Source of the DNA: Acinetobacter sp. CS-2
GTDB taxonomy: Bacteria; Pseudomonadota; Gammaproteobacteria; Pseudomonadales; Moraxellaceae
Direction: 5' to 3'
DNA length: 64,000 nucleotides
Assembly: GCF_016599715.1 (NCBI RefSeq)
Contig: NZ_CP067019.1
Location: 248,001 to 312,000 of the forward strand
Under the pieces are notes generated by a model. The model had not been told where the DNA came from, did not search any database, and worked only from the letters and a program-made list of their open reading frames with translations. Made by a program: the position numbers and the translations under genes. Shown here in pieces: positions 22,029 through 30,087 of the stretch. The stretch's first letter is position 1; every line of letters starts with the position of its first letter.

Positions 22029-22047
22029 TTTGGAAATAGGCCAGGCT

Positions 22048-22428
22048 TTAATCTTTCAGCATCCATCGATCAATATAGGGACGTGCTATCCCGGTAATCC
22101 ATAGAAAGGTCGTGATGCTACCGAATTGATAGATGTATCGCTGTAAATCAAATGCACCAAAGCTATATAAGTTATCAAGCAAACAGTAGAATGCAACGAC
22201 TGTGGTCCATATCCAAAGGGCCTGACGTTTAATTCCCACCATCCAAAGCGCGAGAATTGAAATAACAATGGTAAAAATAAGGGAAAGCCTATTAAAATTG
22301 GCACACACGACTGAAAGTAAAAATCCCGTAATAGGCAATACGACTTTGAATACCCGATCCACTTTAAGTTGATGCTGGCGCTGCTTTTCGAGTACATCAA
22401 ACATTTTTTCTTGATCAGGATTGATCAT
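22048..22428 (-). CDS. small membrane protein of unknown function
   Basis: A 126-residue protein with a charged N-terminal stretch (MINPDQEKMFDVLEKQRQHQ) and four hydrophobic segments (about 29-48, 50-66, 70-90, 100-113). I do not recognise a family. Its ATG follows a good Shine-Dalgarno (AAGGATCCATA), and it faces the MAPEG gene on the other side of a 105-base divergent promoter region. Confidence 0.7.
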   Translation of the reverse strand: MINPDQEKMFDVLEKQRQHQLKVDRVFKVVLPITGFLLSVVCANFNRLSLIFTIVISILALWMVGIKRQALWIWTTVVAFYCLLDNLYSFGAFDLQRYIYQFGSITTFLWITGIARPYIDRWMLKD

Positions 22429-22533
22429 TATGGATCCTTATTGCTCATTTATAAAAACGCTATAATTTACAAAAAATATTGCGAAAACACCATGCTATGA
22501 TAGGCAGCATAAAATTTTAATGAGAAAAGTGAG

Positions 22534-22935
22534 ATGCAAAGCATTAGCGGAATAATCTATCTCATCTTAATCGCATGTTTATTGCCCTATGTTTTTACTG
22601 CAATTGCAAAAAAAACAGCAGGTTTTAAAGCACGAGATAACCAGAACCCGCGTGAATTTCTGGCTAAAACTACTGGTTTGGCCGCCCGTGCCAATGCGGT
22701 ACAACAAAACAGTTTTGAAAGTTTACCCTTATTTATTGCTTCCATTTTAATGGCAGAATATATGGTGATTTCTCAAACCGTAATCATGACTTTTGGTATT
22801 ACCTATATTGTACTCCGTATTTTCTACGGCATCTGCTATTTAGCCAATTGGGCCACTTTGCGTTCCATTATCTGGACCTTATCCTTACTTTGCCCAATTT
22901 GCCTGTTGCTACTGGTGATTAAATTAACCACATGA
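22534..22935 (+). CDS. MAPEG family membrane protein
   Basis: A 133-residue protein with four membrane segments. The family pattern is visible: an N-terminal segment, then ARANAVQQNSFESLPLFIASIL (R/N/E-rich turn of MAPEG proteins), then YIVLRIFYGICYLANWATLRS. Bacterial MAPEG proteins resemble microsomal glutathione transferases and leukotriene synthases; the substrate is unknown. Confidence 0.85.
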   Translation: MQSISGIIYLILIACLLPYVFTAIAKKTAGFKARDNQNPREFLAKTTGLAARANAVQQNSFESLPLFIASILMAEYMVISQTVIMTFGITYIVLRIFYGICYLANWATLRSIIWTLSLLCPICLLLLVIKLTT

Positions 22936-23060
22936 GGCCTGAGAAGGTGGAAATACATATTTTCACCCAGCAGATGTATAATCGAAAAGTTATTTAATAC
23001 GCAAAAACCGTTATAATCGTCGCGGTTTAAAAAAGATTTAACTTGTTAAAGAGTGATGCT

Positions 23061-23597
23061 ATGAGCTACAGCAATATCCCAGCGGGTAAAGATGCACCAA
23101 ACGACATCTATGTAATTATTGAAATTCCTGCAAATGCAGCACCAATCAAATATGAAATCGACAAAGATTCTGATGCATTATTTGTAGACCGTTTCATGGG
23201 TACTGCAATGTTCTACCCGGCAAACTACGGTTATGTGCCAAACACATTGTCACTTGATGGTGACCCACTTGACGTATTGGTTGTGACTCCACACCCGGTT
23301 GAACCAGGTTCAGTGATTCGTTGCCGTCCTGTAGGTAAATTGAACATGGAAGATGATGGTGGTGTTGATGCGAAACTGGTTGCAGTACCGCACGACAAAT
23401 TAACACCGATCTATAAAGACGTTCAGGAATATACCGATCTTCCTCCGCTTTTAATCAGCCAAATTGAACATTTTTTCCAGCACTACAAAGACTTAGAGCC
23501 AGGAAAATGGGTGAAGTTAAGTGGTTGGGAAGGTGCTGATGTTGCTAAACAGGAAGTGCTTAGCTCAATTGCAGCTTATGCAGAAGCAAACAAATAA
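23061..23597 (+). CDS. ppa: inorganic pyrophosphatase
   Basis: A 178-residue family I soluble pyrophosphatase. The ATG at 23061 gives the usual [18 protein letters not shown] start; an upstream in-frame TTG exists at 23043. The active-site signature [10 protein letters not shown] (about residues 66-75) is intact, as is the downstream [13 protein letters not shown]. It hydrolyses PPi in the cytoplasm and drives biosynthetic reactions. Closed by a strong terminator. Confidence 0.96.
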   Translation: MSYSNIPAGKDAPNDIYVIIEIPANAAPIKYEIDKDSDALFVDRFMGTAMFYPANYGYVPNTLSLDGDPLDVLVVTPHPVEPGSVIRCRPVGKLNMEDDGGVDAKLVAVPHDKLTPIYKDVQEYTDLPPLLISQIEHFFQHYKDLEPGKWVKLSGWEGADVAKQEVLSSIAAYAEANK

Positions 23598-23629
23598 TTG
23601 TTTGTTTCGAATTTAGCCTGAAAGGCTTA

Positions 23630-23664
23630 GATAAAAAAACCTGCACATTGTGCAGGTTTTTTTA
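23630..23664 (+). terminator. bidirectional terminator between ppa and the porin gene
   Basis: AAAAAAACCTGCAC-att-GTGCAGGTTTTTTT: perfect stem with A and T runs on either side, between convergent genes. Confidence 0.9.
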
Positions 23665-23684
23665 TCTCTTGAACTTACTGTGAA

Positions 23685-25019
23685 TTAAAATAATTTCACA
23701 GGAATATCAAGGAAAATACGCCATTCATTGGTATCACCAATGTAATTACTTTGATAATCATTGCTTGCACGGTAGTAAGAATTACGTAGGCGAAGGCTAG
23801 CATCTTTAGCAAAACCACTTTGAACAGTATATTTCACCTGGTTAAAGAACTCGCGTTCTTGAGCATTGTCACTGATCATTGTTCCTTTATTATCAGTTGC
23901 TTTGATATCCCAACCGTAAACGAACGCTGATGTCCAGGTTAAACCAGGAACATTCATTGCACCAAAGTCATAAGTATATTGAATTTGCGCTGATTTTTCG
24001 TCATTACCAATAAAGTCTGACAGATAAGAGTTTGGCATGTAAATGGTTTGATGACCATCACCCACACCTCGACCTAAACCATAGTCATAACCAGTATTGC
24101 CTGAGTTTTGCTGGTAAGCCAACATGACATTATGCGGACCTTTGTTATAAGTACCAGAAACTGCCCAAATTGAGTTTTGGTAATTACCATCAGCTGGACC
24201 AATGAATGAATATAAGTTGCTATTGGCACCACGATCCCATTCAGTATGATAGCCACTGAAGTCATAAGTGAGTGAACTGTTGTTGGCAAGACTTTGCTTA
24301 AAGTTTACATTGGCATAATGGCGTTCTAATTTATCTTTAATGTCTACACCGTAGTATGCAGTATTTAAAGCATCATTCACTTTATATTTAGCACCCCATA
24401 CCACAGCACGGTCTAGTTCATTACCATCTGAATTGATCTGGTCTGAATACTGGTTTTTAGTGAATTTACCTGCGGTTAGTTCCAGACCTTTAATTTCACG
24501 GCTTGTTACAAGGAAGCCGTCGAAATATTCAGGAACTAAACGGGCTGTATTGCTGGCTAATACAGGCAAGTCTAAAACTTGAGTACCATAACGTACATCA
24601 GTATTAGATACACGTGCTTTTACATTGGCACCACCACGGGTCCAGTGATCATAAGTATCACCTGCACCTTTAGTGAGTTGACCTTGACTGTTTAGGCCAG
24701 TTTCACGTGGAATCATGCCATTACCGGCATGTTTATTTTCGCCCAATTTAAATGAAGCATCACCCACGACACCCACACCAAAACCGATCAGGCCTTGAGT
24801 GTAGCCGGAATCCAGGTTCACAATTGCTGTTTGAGCAAAAGAGCTTGTGTCATCTACGCCATTTTTTTTGTCACGGCTTAAATAGCCTGTACGGAACAAT
24901 ACAGAACCTTCTGCATCTTCAACAAAGCCTTTCGATTCGCTTTGCTCGCTAGCATATACAGTTGAAATTAAGGCAGCTTGAATTAAAACTGCTAAGGTAA
25001 GTTTTTTAGCTTTTTGCAT
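23685..25019 (-). CDS. OprD-family outer-membrane porin
   Basis: A 444-residue outer-membrane protein with a signal peptide (residues 1-23, ending VYA). OprD-family features are FVEDAEGSVLFRTGYLSRDKK at the mature N-terminus, GFLVTSREIKGLELTAGKF in the middle, and a final strand NEWRIFLDIPVKLF ending in Phe. Such porins take up small substrates (basic amino acids, aromatic acids, others); the substrate is not assignable. Its start lies 90 bases from the left end of an ISAba1-like element whose outward promoter points at it. Confidence 0.88.
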   Translation of the reverse strand: MQKAKKLTLAVLIQAALISTVYASEQSESKGFVEDAEGSVLFRTGYLSRDKKNGVDDTSSFAQTAIVNLDSGYTQGLIGFGVGVVGDASFKLGENKHAGNGMIPRETGLNSQGQLTKGAGDTYDHWTRGGANVKARVSNTDVRYGTQVLDLPVLASNTARLVPEYFDGFLVTSREIKGLELTAGKFTKNQYSDQINSDGNELDRAVVWGAKYKVNDALNTAYYGVDIKDKLERHYANVNFKQSLANNSSLTYDFSGYHTEWDRGANSNLYSFIGPADGNYQNSIWAVSGTYNKGPHNVMLAYQQNSGNTGYDYGLGRGVGDGHQTIYMPNSYLSDFIGNDEKSAQIQYTYDFGAMNVPGLTWTSAFVYGWDIKATDNKGTMISDNAQEREFFNQVKYTVQSGFAKDASLRLRNSYYRASNDYQSNYIGDTNEWRIFLDIPVKLF

Positions 25020-25141
25020 TGGGAGAGAGCCTTATACAAAATGGGAGAAGAAATTGGCAGAATTGTATACGTAATGTATCGCAAAAAAAGCTTTTTTTAA
25101 TACATTTTACTTTGTACACGACAAAAAAAGATAACTCATTG

Positions 25142-25169
25142 AAATAATGGCATAATACTTGTTTTCTGA
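25142..25169 (-). promoter_or_regulatory. outward promoter at the left end of the ISAba1-like element
   Basis: On the minus strand TCAGAA (25169-25164), 16 bases, TTATTT (25147-25142). In ISAba1 the known outward promoter is TTAGAA-16-TTATTT, so this copy has the same spacing and -10 but one change in the -35. It points to the porin gene whose start is at 25019. Confidence 0.7.
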
Positions 25170-25177
25170 CGACGAAT

Positions 25178-25738
25178 ATGATGACACATTTCAATGAGTT
25201 ACATCTCATCTTAAACAAATATCTAAAGTGGAACAAGTCACATGCAAAATGTTTTACACTGATTATGCTTGCATTAATTGTAAAACAGACATGTAATCTT
25301 TCTTCTGCATCTAAAGCCTTACCCATCAAGTGCTTACCACAATCATTTTATCGACGTATACAACGCTTCTTTGCAGATCAGTATTTCGATTATCGTCAAA
25401 TTTCTCAGTTAATTTTCAATATATTTTCATTCGATAAAGTCCAATTAACTTTGGATAGAACTAATTGGAAATGGGGAAAACGAGATATTAATATCTTGAT
25501 GTTAGCCATCGTCTATCGTGGAATAGCGATACCTATTGTTTGGACATTGCTCAATAAACGTGGAAATTCAGATACAAAAGAGCGTATTGCTTTGATTCAA
25601 CGCTTTATCTCCATTTTTGGTAAAGATCGTATTGTGAATGTGTTTGCAGACAGAGAATTTATCGGTGAGAAATGGTTTACATGGTTAATTGAAAATGACA
25701 TTAACTTCTGTATACGTGTTAAAAAAACTTTATTGTGA
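25178..25738 (+). CDS. ISAba1-like transposase, N-terminal ORF
   Basis: The first 186 residues of an IS4-family transposase (MTHFNELHLILNKYLKW...), ending INFCIRVKKTLL. The DDE core begins here: LTLDRTNWKWG holds the first Asp and VFADREFIGEKWF the second. The frame stops at 25738 just after an A7 run (about 25722-25728), where the downstream ORF overlaps. Slipping back one base at the run gives KKNFIVTNHL, the continuous protein expected. Start could be either of two adjacent ATGs. Confidence 0.88.
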   Translation: MMTHFNELHLILNKYLKWNKSHAKCFTLIMLALIVKQTCNLSSASKALPIKCLPQSFYRRIQRFFADQYFDYRQISQLIFNIFSFDKVQLTLDRTNWKWGKRDINILMLAIVYRGIAIPIVWTLLNKRGNSDTKERIALIQRFISIFGKDRIVNVFADREFIGEKWFTWLIENDINFCIRVKKTLL

Positions 25739-26271
25739 CCAATCACTTAGCCAAGAATCATAAAATTAGTGATTTATTTCGTCATCTTCAAGTTGGTCAA
25801 ACTGAATGTCGTAAACGACGTATTTGGGTTGGTCGAGTGAAACTGTATATTAGTGCGCTACGATTAGAAGATGGAGAGCTTTTACTTGTTGTTTCTCCTA
25901 TGTTTAATGCTTCTGCTATTCGTGATTATGCATTACGCTGGGAAATCGAAACGTTATTTAGTTGTCTCAAAGGACGTGGATTCAATCTTGAAAATACTCG
26001 TTTAACAGACCCTAGACGAGTCAAGAAATTGATAGCAGTGCTAGCTATCGGTTTCTGTTGGTGCTATTTAACAGGTGAATGGCAACATGATCGGAAAAAA
26101 GCGATAAAAATAAAGAAGCATGGACGACTTTCAGTAAGTTTATTTCGCTACGGTTTGGACTATGTTCAAATGGCTATTCTACGTTTGATTGGTTTTGGAA
26201 AAAAAGAAGAATTTAAGAAAGTGCTAGCAATTTTAAGAAAGAAAAAGCCTGATAGGACAAGGATCCTATGA
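25735..26271 (+). CDS. ISAba1-like transposase, C-terminal ORF
   Basis: The remaining 178 residues of the IS4-family transposase. The third catalytic residue lies in the Y-(2)-R-(3)-E-(6)-K signature: YALRWEIETLFSCLKGRGFNLE. The ORF start (GTG at 25735) overlaps the previous stop by four bases. Whether it is made as a separate protein or by -1 frameshifting at the upstream A7 run cannot be decided here; ISAba1 elements are commonly annotated with two such ORFs. Confidence 0.85.
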   Translation: MTNHLAKNHKISDLFRHLQVGQTECRKRRIWVGRVKLYISALRLEDGELLLVVSPMFNASAIRDYALRWEIETLFSCLKGRGFNLENTRLTDPRRVKKLIAVLAIGFCWCYLTGEWQHDRKKAIKIKKHGRLSVSLFRYGLDYVQMAILRLIGFGKKEEFKKVLAILRKKKPDRTRIL

Positions 26272-26298
26272 AATTTGTCGTGTACAGAGTACATTTTA

Positions 26299-27578
26299 TT
26301 TAATTAAAGTTATAACGTATTCAAATGTAAATTATACCTTTTGGTTAACAAAATATTAAAAAATTATTATTTGTGTAAATTTTTTTACAAAACAATATGA
26401 TATTTTAACTCTAAATAAATTCTGGGCTAATGCCGATGCCTCATTAAAAATTGATAGGGAGTTGTGGTTTTGAAAAATGCTATTTTAGCATCCTAAATTT
26501 TGATATCAGGCCTAAAAAATGGCTTTTATCAACCAGTGATATCAGCAGAAACACCTCTTTATAATGATTTAATTTTTAAAAAAGTAGCAAAATCAGCTGA
26601 CTTTTGGCTGAAGTAATTAGACATTCTGGTCAAAAAATTAGGCTTACATGTCGATTTTTTTTGTTCAATAAATATGCTTTAAAATGATCAAAAAATTGAC
26701 CAAAAATTATAGATAAATTTTTAATTATTGTTGTTCAGTTTATCATTGGGTAAAATATTAATCATTCCATAGTCGGAATAAATTCTGCTAGGTCCAGATA
26801 AAATTGTATTATTTTTTCGCGCAATAAGTTCCTGATTTATATGAGTCGAAAATACGGTCTGATTATCAGCAAAAAAGTCCATGCGATGCTTTTGTGCATA
26901 AAATGTGGGCAGTGAGATAAAAATAATGATCTTTTTTAGCTATCAGTAGGGCATAGGTACATAAAAGCTGATTCATCCTTGGTTCCGCAGCTATTGTCCA
27001 GTCTATGTCAGGACTTTTGAATAATCGTGTGCAGATCAAGATGAAGGTTTTAAACAGAACTTTGCAGGAGCTGCTCATGCTCCCGACATTTACTGCGATG
27101 CATGCTTAATATGTCAGTAAGTCAAACATGGCCAATATTGTTTGATTAAAACTTGAGAAGGTAGCAGCTGATTTTGATCCAGATTTTTGAGCCGGTGGAT
27201 TGGGGTTTTAACTGGCCGATTTTAGCCAGAGAAGGAGAGAGATGCATAAACAAGCGTACAGTGAATATTTTTTGTGCACTTTTTCTAGGCATTTTTAGCT
27301 CTACCGGAAAAAACAGTCTCAAAATAAGGCAGGTTGTAAATAAATATTTAAGCCGTATTAGCATGCAGATCATCTAAAAGAGAGAAAGCTGTCAATCTTG
27401 TGAAACTCGAAAAATGACTAGGTTTTGTTTTTATTTTTAAATAATAAATTTATAAATATCAATATATTAATATATTATTGGCGATTTACGGGCTAAAAAT
27501 TACTGTGTTGTTTTTTAAACTGGCATAGCAATTGCTGATATCTCTTGAATCCATAAAAATCTGTCGGGGATCTATAAA
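26299..27578. other. gene-poor AT-rich region
   Basis: About 1.28 kb without a convincing gene, very AT-rich (long runs of A and T near 26340-26400 and 27420-27480). Short frames on both strands (for example 26866-27078 minus) lack motifs, ribosome-binding sites and sensible composition. It would originally have held the upstream regions of the OprD-family porin and the TorF-type gene before the ISAba1-like element entered. It may contain decayed genes, but I cannot identify any. Confidence 0.6.
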
Positions 27579-28340
27579 ATGCTTAAAAAATTATTTGCTG
27601 TGACCACTTTAGCTACTATGTCAGGTGCTGTATTTGCTGCAGATGCTCCTGCCTTACCTTTTGGCCTGTCTTTTAGTGGTAGTGCAGCCGTCACTACAGA
27701 CTATCGTTTCCGTGGTGTGACTCAAACGGAAAATGATCCAGCCGTACAAGCAGGATTCACGCTAGCTCATACTTCAGGGTTATATTTTGGCTTGTGGGGT
27801 TCCAATGTGAATTTTGGCAGCGGCACACCTAGCCTGGAACTAGATCCATCGCTTGGCTATGCCACCACGCTTGAAGCTTTCAGCAGCAAACCGACAGTAG
27901 ATGTTGGGGTGGTGTACTATAATTATCCAAGTGCCAGCGATCTGAACTGGGCAGAATTATATGGCAAATTAGGCTTCAAAAGTGTGATTGCAGAAGGCGA
28001 TAGCATTTTAACCAATCTCAATTATACCAATGACTATGCCGGTGCAGATGCAGACAGCTGGAATGTGAATGTGGGTTATTCAGTTCCATTTGGTTCATCA
28101 GGTTTTGGTGGGGTCGGCGCTGTAGGCTATACCGTTGTAGATGAAGACAAATATACCTTTAATGGTGATGATAATTATGTAGACTGGAAAGTGGGGGTAA
28201 CGTATGGCTTTAAATCCATTTCAGGTGCCAGTGCTGAACTGGCAGCTGTAGGCACCAATATTGATACTAATGGTTTATCGGATGTCGCAGAACGTGCGGT
28301 GGATACCGGTGCGGTATTTACCCTTACCAAAACATTCTAA
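27579..28340 (+). CDS. TorF family putative outer-membrane protein
   Basis: A 253-residue secreted protein. The signal peptide is residues 1-21 (MLKKLFAVTTLATMSGAVFAA). The mature part starts with LSFSGSAAVTTDYRFRGVTQTENDPAVQAG, the recognisable N-terminus of the TorF/TIGR02001 family of predicted beta-barrel proteins. Alternating hydrophobic strands and a C-terminal Phe (VFTLTKTF) fit an outer-membrane barrel. The family has been suggested to be porin-like; function is unproven. Confidence 0.87.
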   Translation: MLKKLFAVTTLATMSGAVFAADAPALPFGLSFSGSAAVTTDYRFRGVTQTENDPAVQAGFTLAHTSGLYFGLWGSNVNFGSGTPSLELDPSLGYATTLEAFSSKPTVDVGVVYYNYPSASDLNWAELYGKLGFKSVIAEGDSILTNLNYTNDYAGADADSWNVNVGYSVPFGSSGFGGVGAVGYTVVDEDKYTFNGDDNYVDWKVGVTYGFKSISGASAELAAVGTNIDTNGLSDVAERAVDTGAVFTLTKTF

Positions 28341-28356
28341 TTGTAATTTCAAAGCA

Positions 28357-28394
28357 TTAAAAAACCTCCAAAGCATGACTTTGGAGGTTTTTTT
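28357..28394 (+). terminator. terminator after the TorF-type gene
   Basis: AAAAAACCTCCAAAG-catga-CTTTGGAGGTTTTTTT: perfect stem with T run. Confidence 0.92.
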
Positions 28395-28626
28395 ATAGGT
28401 CAGGATCTGATGTGCAGGCTGTTGCAGAAAATGCAGCGCGGATCAGCACTGAATTGATGCCGTGTTATGACTATCCAGGTAAAAAAAGCTAGCCAAGGTA
28501 TTGGCAATCAGGTATTCGCTATCATTTGAACCGGGCTGACCTTTAAATGTCTGTTTAATCATTTAGCCCATCTGTATGGCATCGACAAGACTTTCAGGAT
28601 GGCAGAATAAAGTTTCGCATCTAGTA
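28395..28626. other. possible gene remnant between torF-type gene and comM
   Basis: About 230 bases with short readable pieces (for example VQAVAENAARISTELMPCYD from about 28412) broken by stops. This may be a decayed gene, but no family could be named. Confidence 0.3.
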
Positions 28627-29279
28627 TTAACCCTGTTGTGCCCGATAGGACAGCGCTTCAGTTAAATGCTGGCTTTGAATGTCAGTATGTTGGGTTAAAT
28701 CGGCAATGCTTCGCGCCACACGTAATACCCGATGATAAGCCCGGGCAGACAGGTTTAAGCGTTGCTGGGCCATTTCCATAATTTTCTGTGCCTGCGTATC
28801 AAGGCAGGCAAACTGTTCCAGCTGTTTGGGACTTAAAGCATGATTCAGGCATTGTTGTCGCTGGATTTGTAAATTATAGGCTTGAATTACCCGTTCCCGA
28901 ACCGTGTGTGAGTTTTCAACTGGTGTAGTTGCCTGTAATTCATGGGCTTGTAAAGGCGGCACATCGATATGCAGGTCAATCCGGTCCAGGAGGGGGCCTG
29001 AAATCCGGTTTTGATAACGTTTAATTGCATCTGGGGAACATTGACAGCGGATATCCTGATTAAAAGCATAACCACAAGGGCAGGGATTCATTGCGGCAAT
29101 GAGTTGAAAGTTGGCCGGGAAGGTAATTTGCCTGGAGGCACGGGAAATCACTATTTCCTTGGATTCGAGCGGCTGTCTTAATACTTCCAAGACCTTGCGA
29201 TCAAATTCAGGCAGCTCATCTAAAAATAATACGCCCAAATGAGCCAGCGTAATTTCCCCCGGTTTGGGATGTGAACCCC
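28627..29279 (-). pseudogene. comM: comM, 3' part (interrupted by the Tn7-like transposon)
   Basis: The C-terminal 215 residues of ComM, starting SHPKPGEITLAHLGVLFLDELPEF at the transposon edge. Walker B (VLFLDELPEF), the Mg-chelatase-type sensor NPCPCGY, and the arginine-finger region SGPLLDRIDLHID lie in this part. Walker A lies in the other half at 52305-53144. Without the transposon and one copy of ACCCC the two parts join in frame (…LVGGG + SHPKPG…) to about 495 residues. ComM is a hexameric helicase that promotes branch migration in natural transformation. The split must abolish function. Confidence 0.95.
29275..29279. repeat. target-site duplication, left copy (ACCCC)
   Basis: Five bases ACCCC directly before the transposon tip TGTCATTT. 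The same five bases follow the right tip at 52305-52309. AbaR-type elements in comM are flanked by a 5 bp duplication of this kind (ACCCG in the usual description). Confidence 0.93.
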
Positions 29280-29289
29280 TGTCATTTAC

Positions 29290-29382
29290 AAAGAACTATG
29301 CGACAATATAAGCTAGGGTCAAAGACTTAGACCACCTTTTATAAAGAACTATGCGACAAATTTTATAAAGAACTATGCAACG
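29290..29382 (+). repeat. TnsB-binding-type repeats, left end (three copies)
   Basis: AAAGAACTATGCGACA at 29290-29305 and 29343-29358, and a variant AAAGAACTATGCAACG at 29367-29382. The last two are 24 bases apart and preceded by a shared TTTTAT. Tn7-like elements carry such repeats as TnsB sites; binding is inferred from position and sequence. Confidence 0.85.
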
Positions 29383-29391
29383 GAACCCAGA

Positions 29392-30087
29392 ATGAACAAT
29401 CAATCATGCGACACCGTTAACATCGTGCCAGCTCGAAGAAAAATTGGTAATACACGGATTAGTGTATCTGGTTTATACCCTTTTAAAAAAGATTCCGCAG
29501 TGGCCTTTGAATCAACATTGGAACGCGATTTTCTCATTCGATTAGAGGTTGACCCTAATGTTCTTGCTGTCGAATCTCAACCCTTTACCATTGAGTATTT
29601 TGATAATGGACAGAAACGAGTTTACACCCCTGACTACCTAGTAACTTATAAGCATGATGAATTTCTTCCATTTATTGCACCCAAATTGGTTGAAGTAAAA
29701 CCTACAGATGAATTGCAACTTAATTTACATCTATGGAAAGCTAGATATCGTGCTGCCATGAGGGTATGCAAAGAAGAGGGTTGGAAATTTCATATTGCAC
29801 ATGAGGGTCGTATTCGAGACCAGTTATGGTCGAATGCCATGTTTTTACAAAAGTACCGAAAGATGGAATTTCCCCCTGCTGATTCAAAGCACTTATTGGA
29901 TTATGTGAGAGATCGAGAAGCAGTAACTTTTGAGACTCTATTAGCTAGACATTTTCTTGGCAAATGGGACAGAGCAAATGGAATTAGTCAAATCTGGTAT
30001 TTAGTTGCTCATGGTTACCTGATTTGCGATTTAAGCGCACCTTTACTGCCATCTACTGAACTCTGGGTAAGTGGGAGTTTGTCATGA
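29392..30087 (+). CDS. tnsA: TnsA-type transposon endonuclease (TniC of Tn6022)
   Basis: A 231-residue TnsA-family protein. Residues 35-105 hold the restriction-endonuclease-like core: ESTLERDFLIRLEVDPNV, ESQPFTIEYF, YTPDYLVTY (catalytic Asp) and LVEVKP (the E-x-K pair). A winged-helix C-terminal domain follows. In Tn7-type elements TnsA cuts the 5' ends and TnsB the 3' ends, giving cut-and-paste transposition. It is the first gene of the transposition operon, 112 bases inside the left tip, and its stop overlaps tnsB (ATGA). Confidence 0.93.
   Translation: MNNQSCDTVNIVPARRKIGNTRISVSGLYPFKKDSAVAFESTLERDFLIRLEVDPNVLAVESQPFTIEYFDNGQKRVYTPDYLVTYKHDEFLPFIAPKLVEVKPTDELQLNLHLWKARYRAAMRVCKEEGWKFHIAHEGRIRDQLWSNAMFLQKYRKMEFPPADSKHLLDYVRDREAVTFETLLARHFLGKWDRANGISQIWYLVAHGYLICDLSAPLLPSTELWVSGSLS

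Larger units (their letters stand above)
25110..26289 (+). mobile_element. ISAba1-like insertion sequence (IS4 family, 1180 bp)
   Basis: Ends CTTTGTACACGACAAA (25110) and TTTGTCGTGTACAGAG (to 26289) form the ISAba1-type inverted repeats, with one mismatch near the tip. TACATTTTA is duplicated at 25101-25109 and 26290-26298 (9 bp, the IS4/ISAba1 size). Length 1180 bp equals ISAba1. The transposase differs from the ISAba1 protein I remember at several positions, so it is a variant rather than a perfect copy. The transposase-start end faces the porin gene. Confidence 0.93.
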
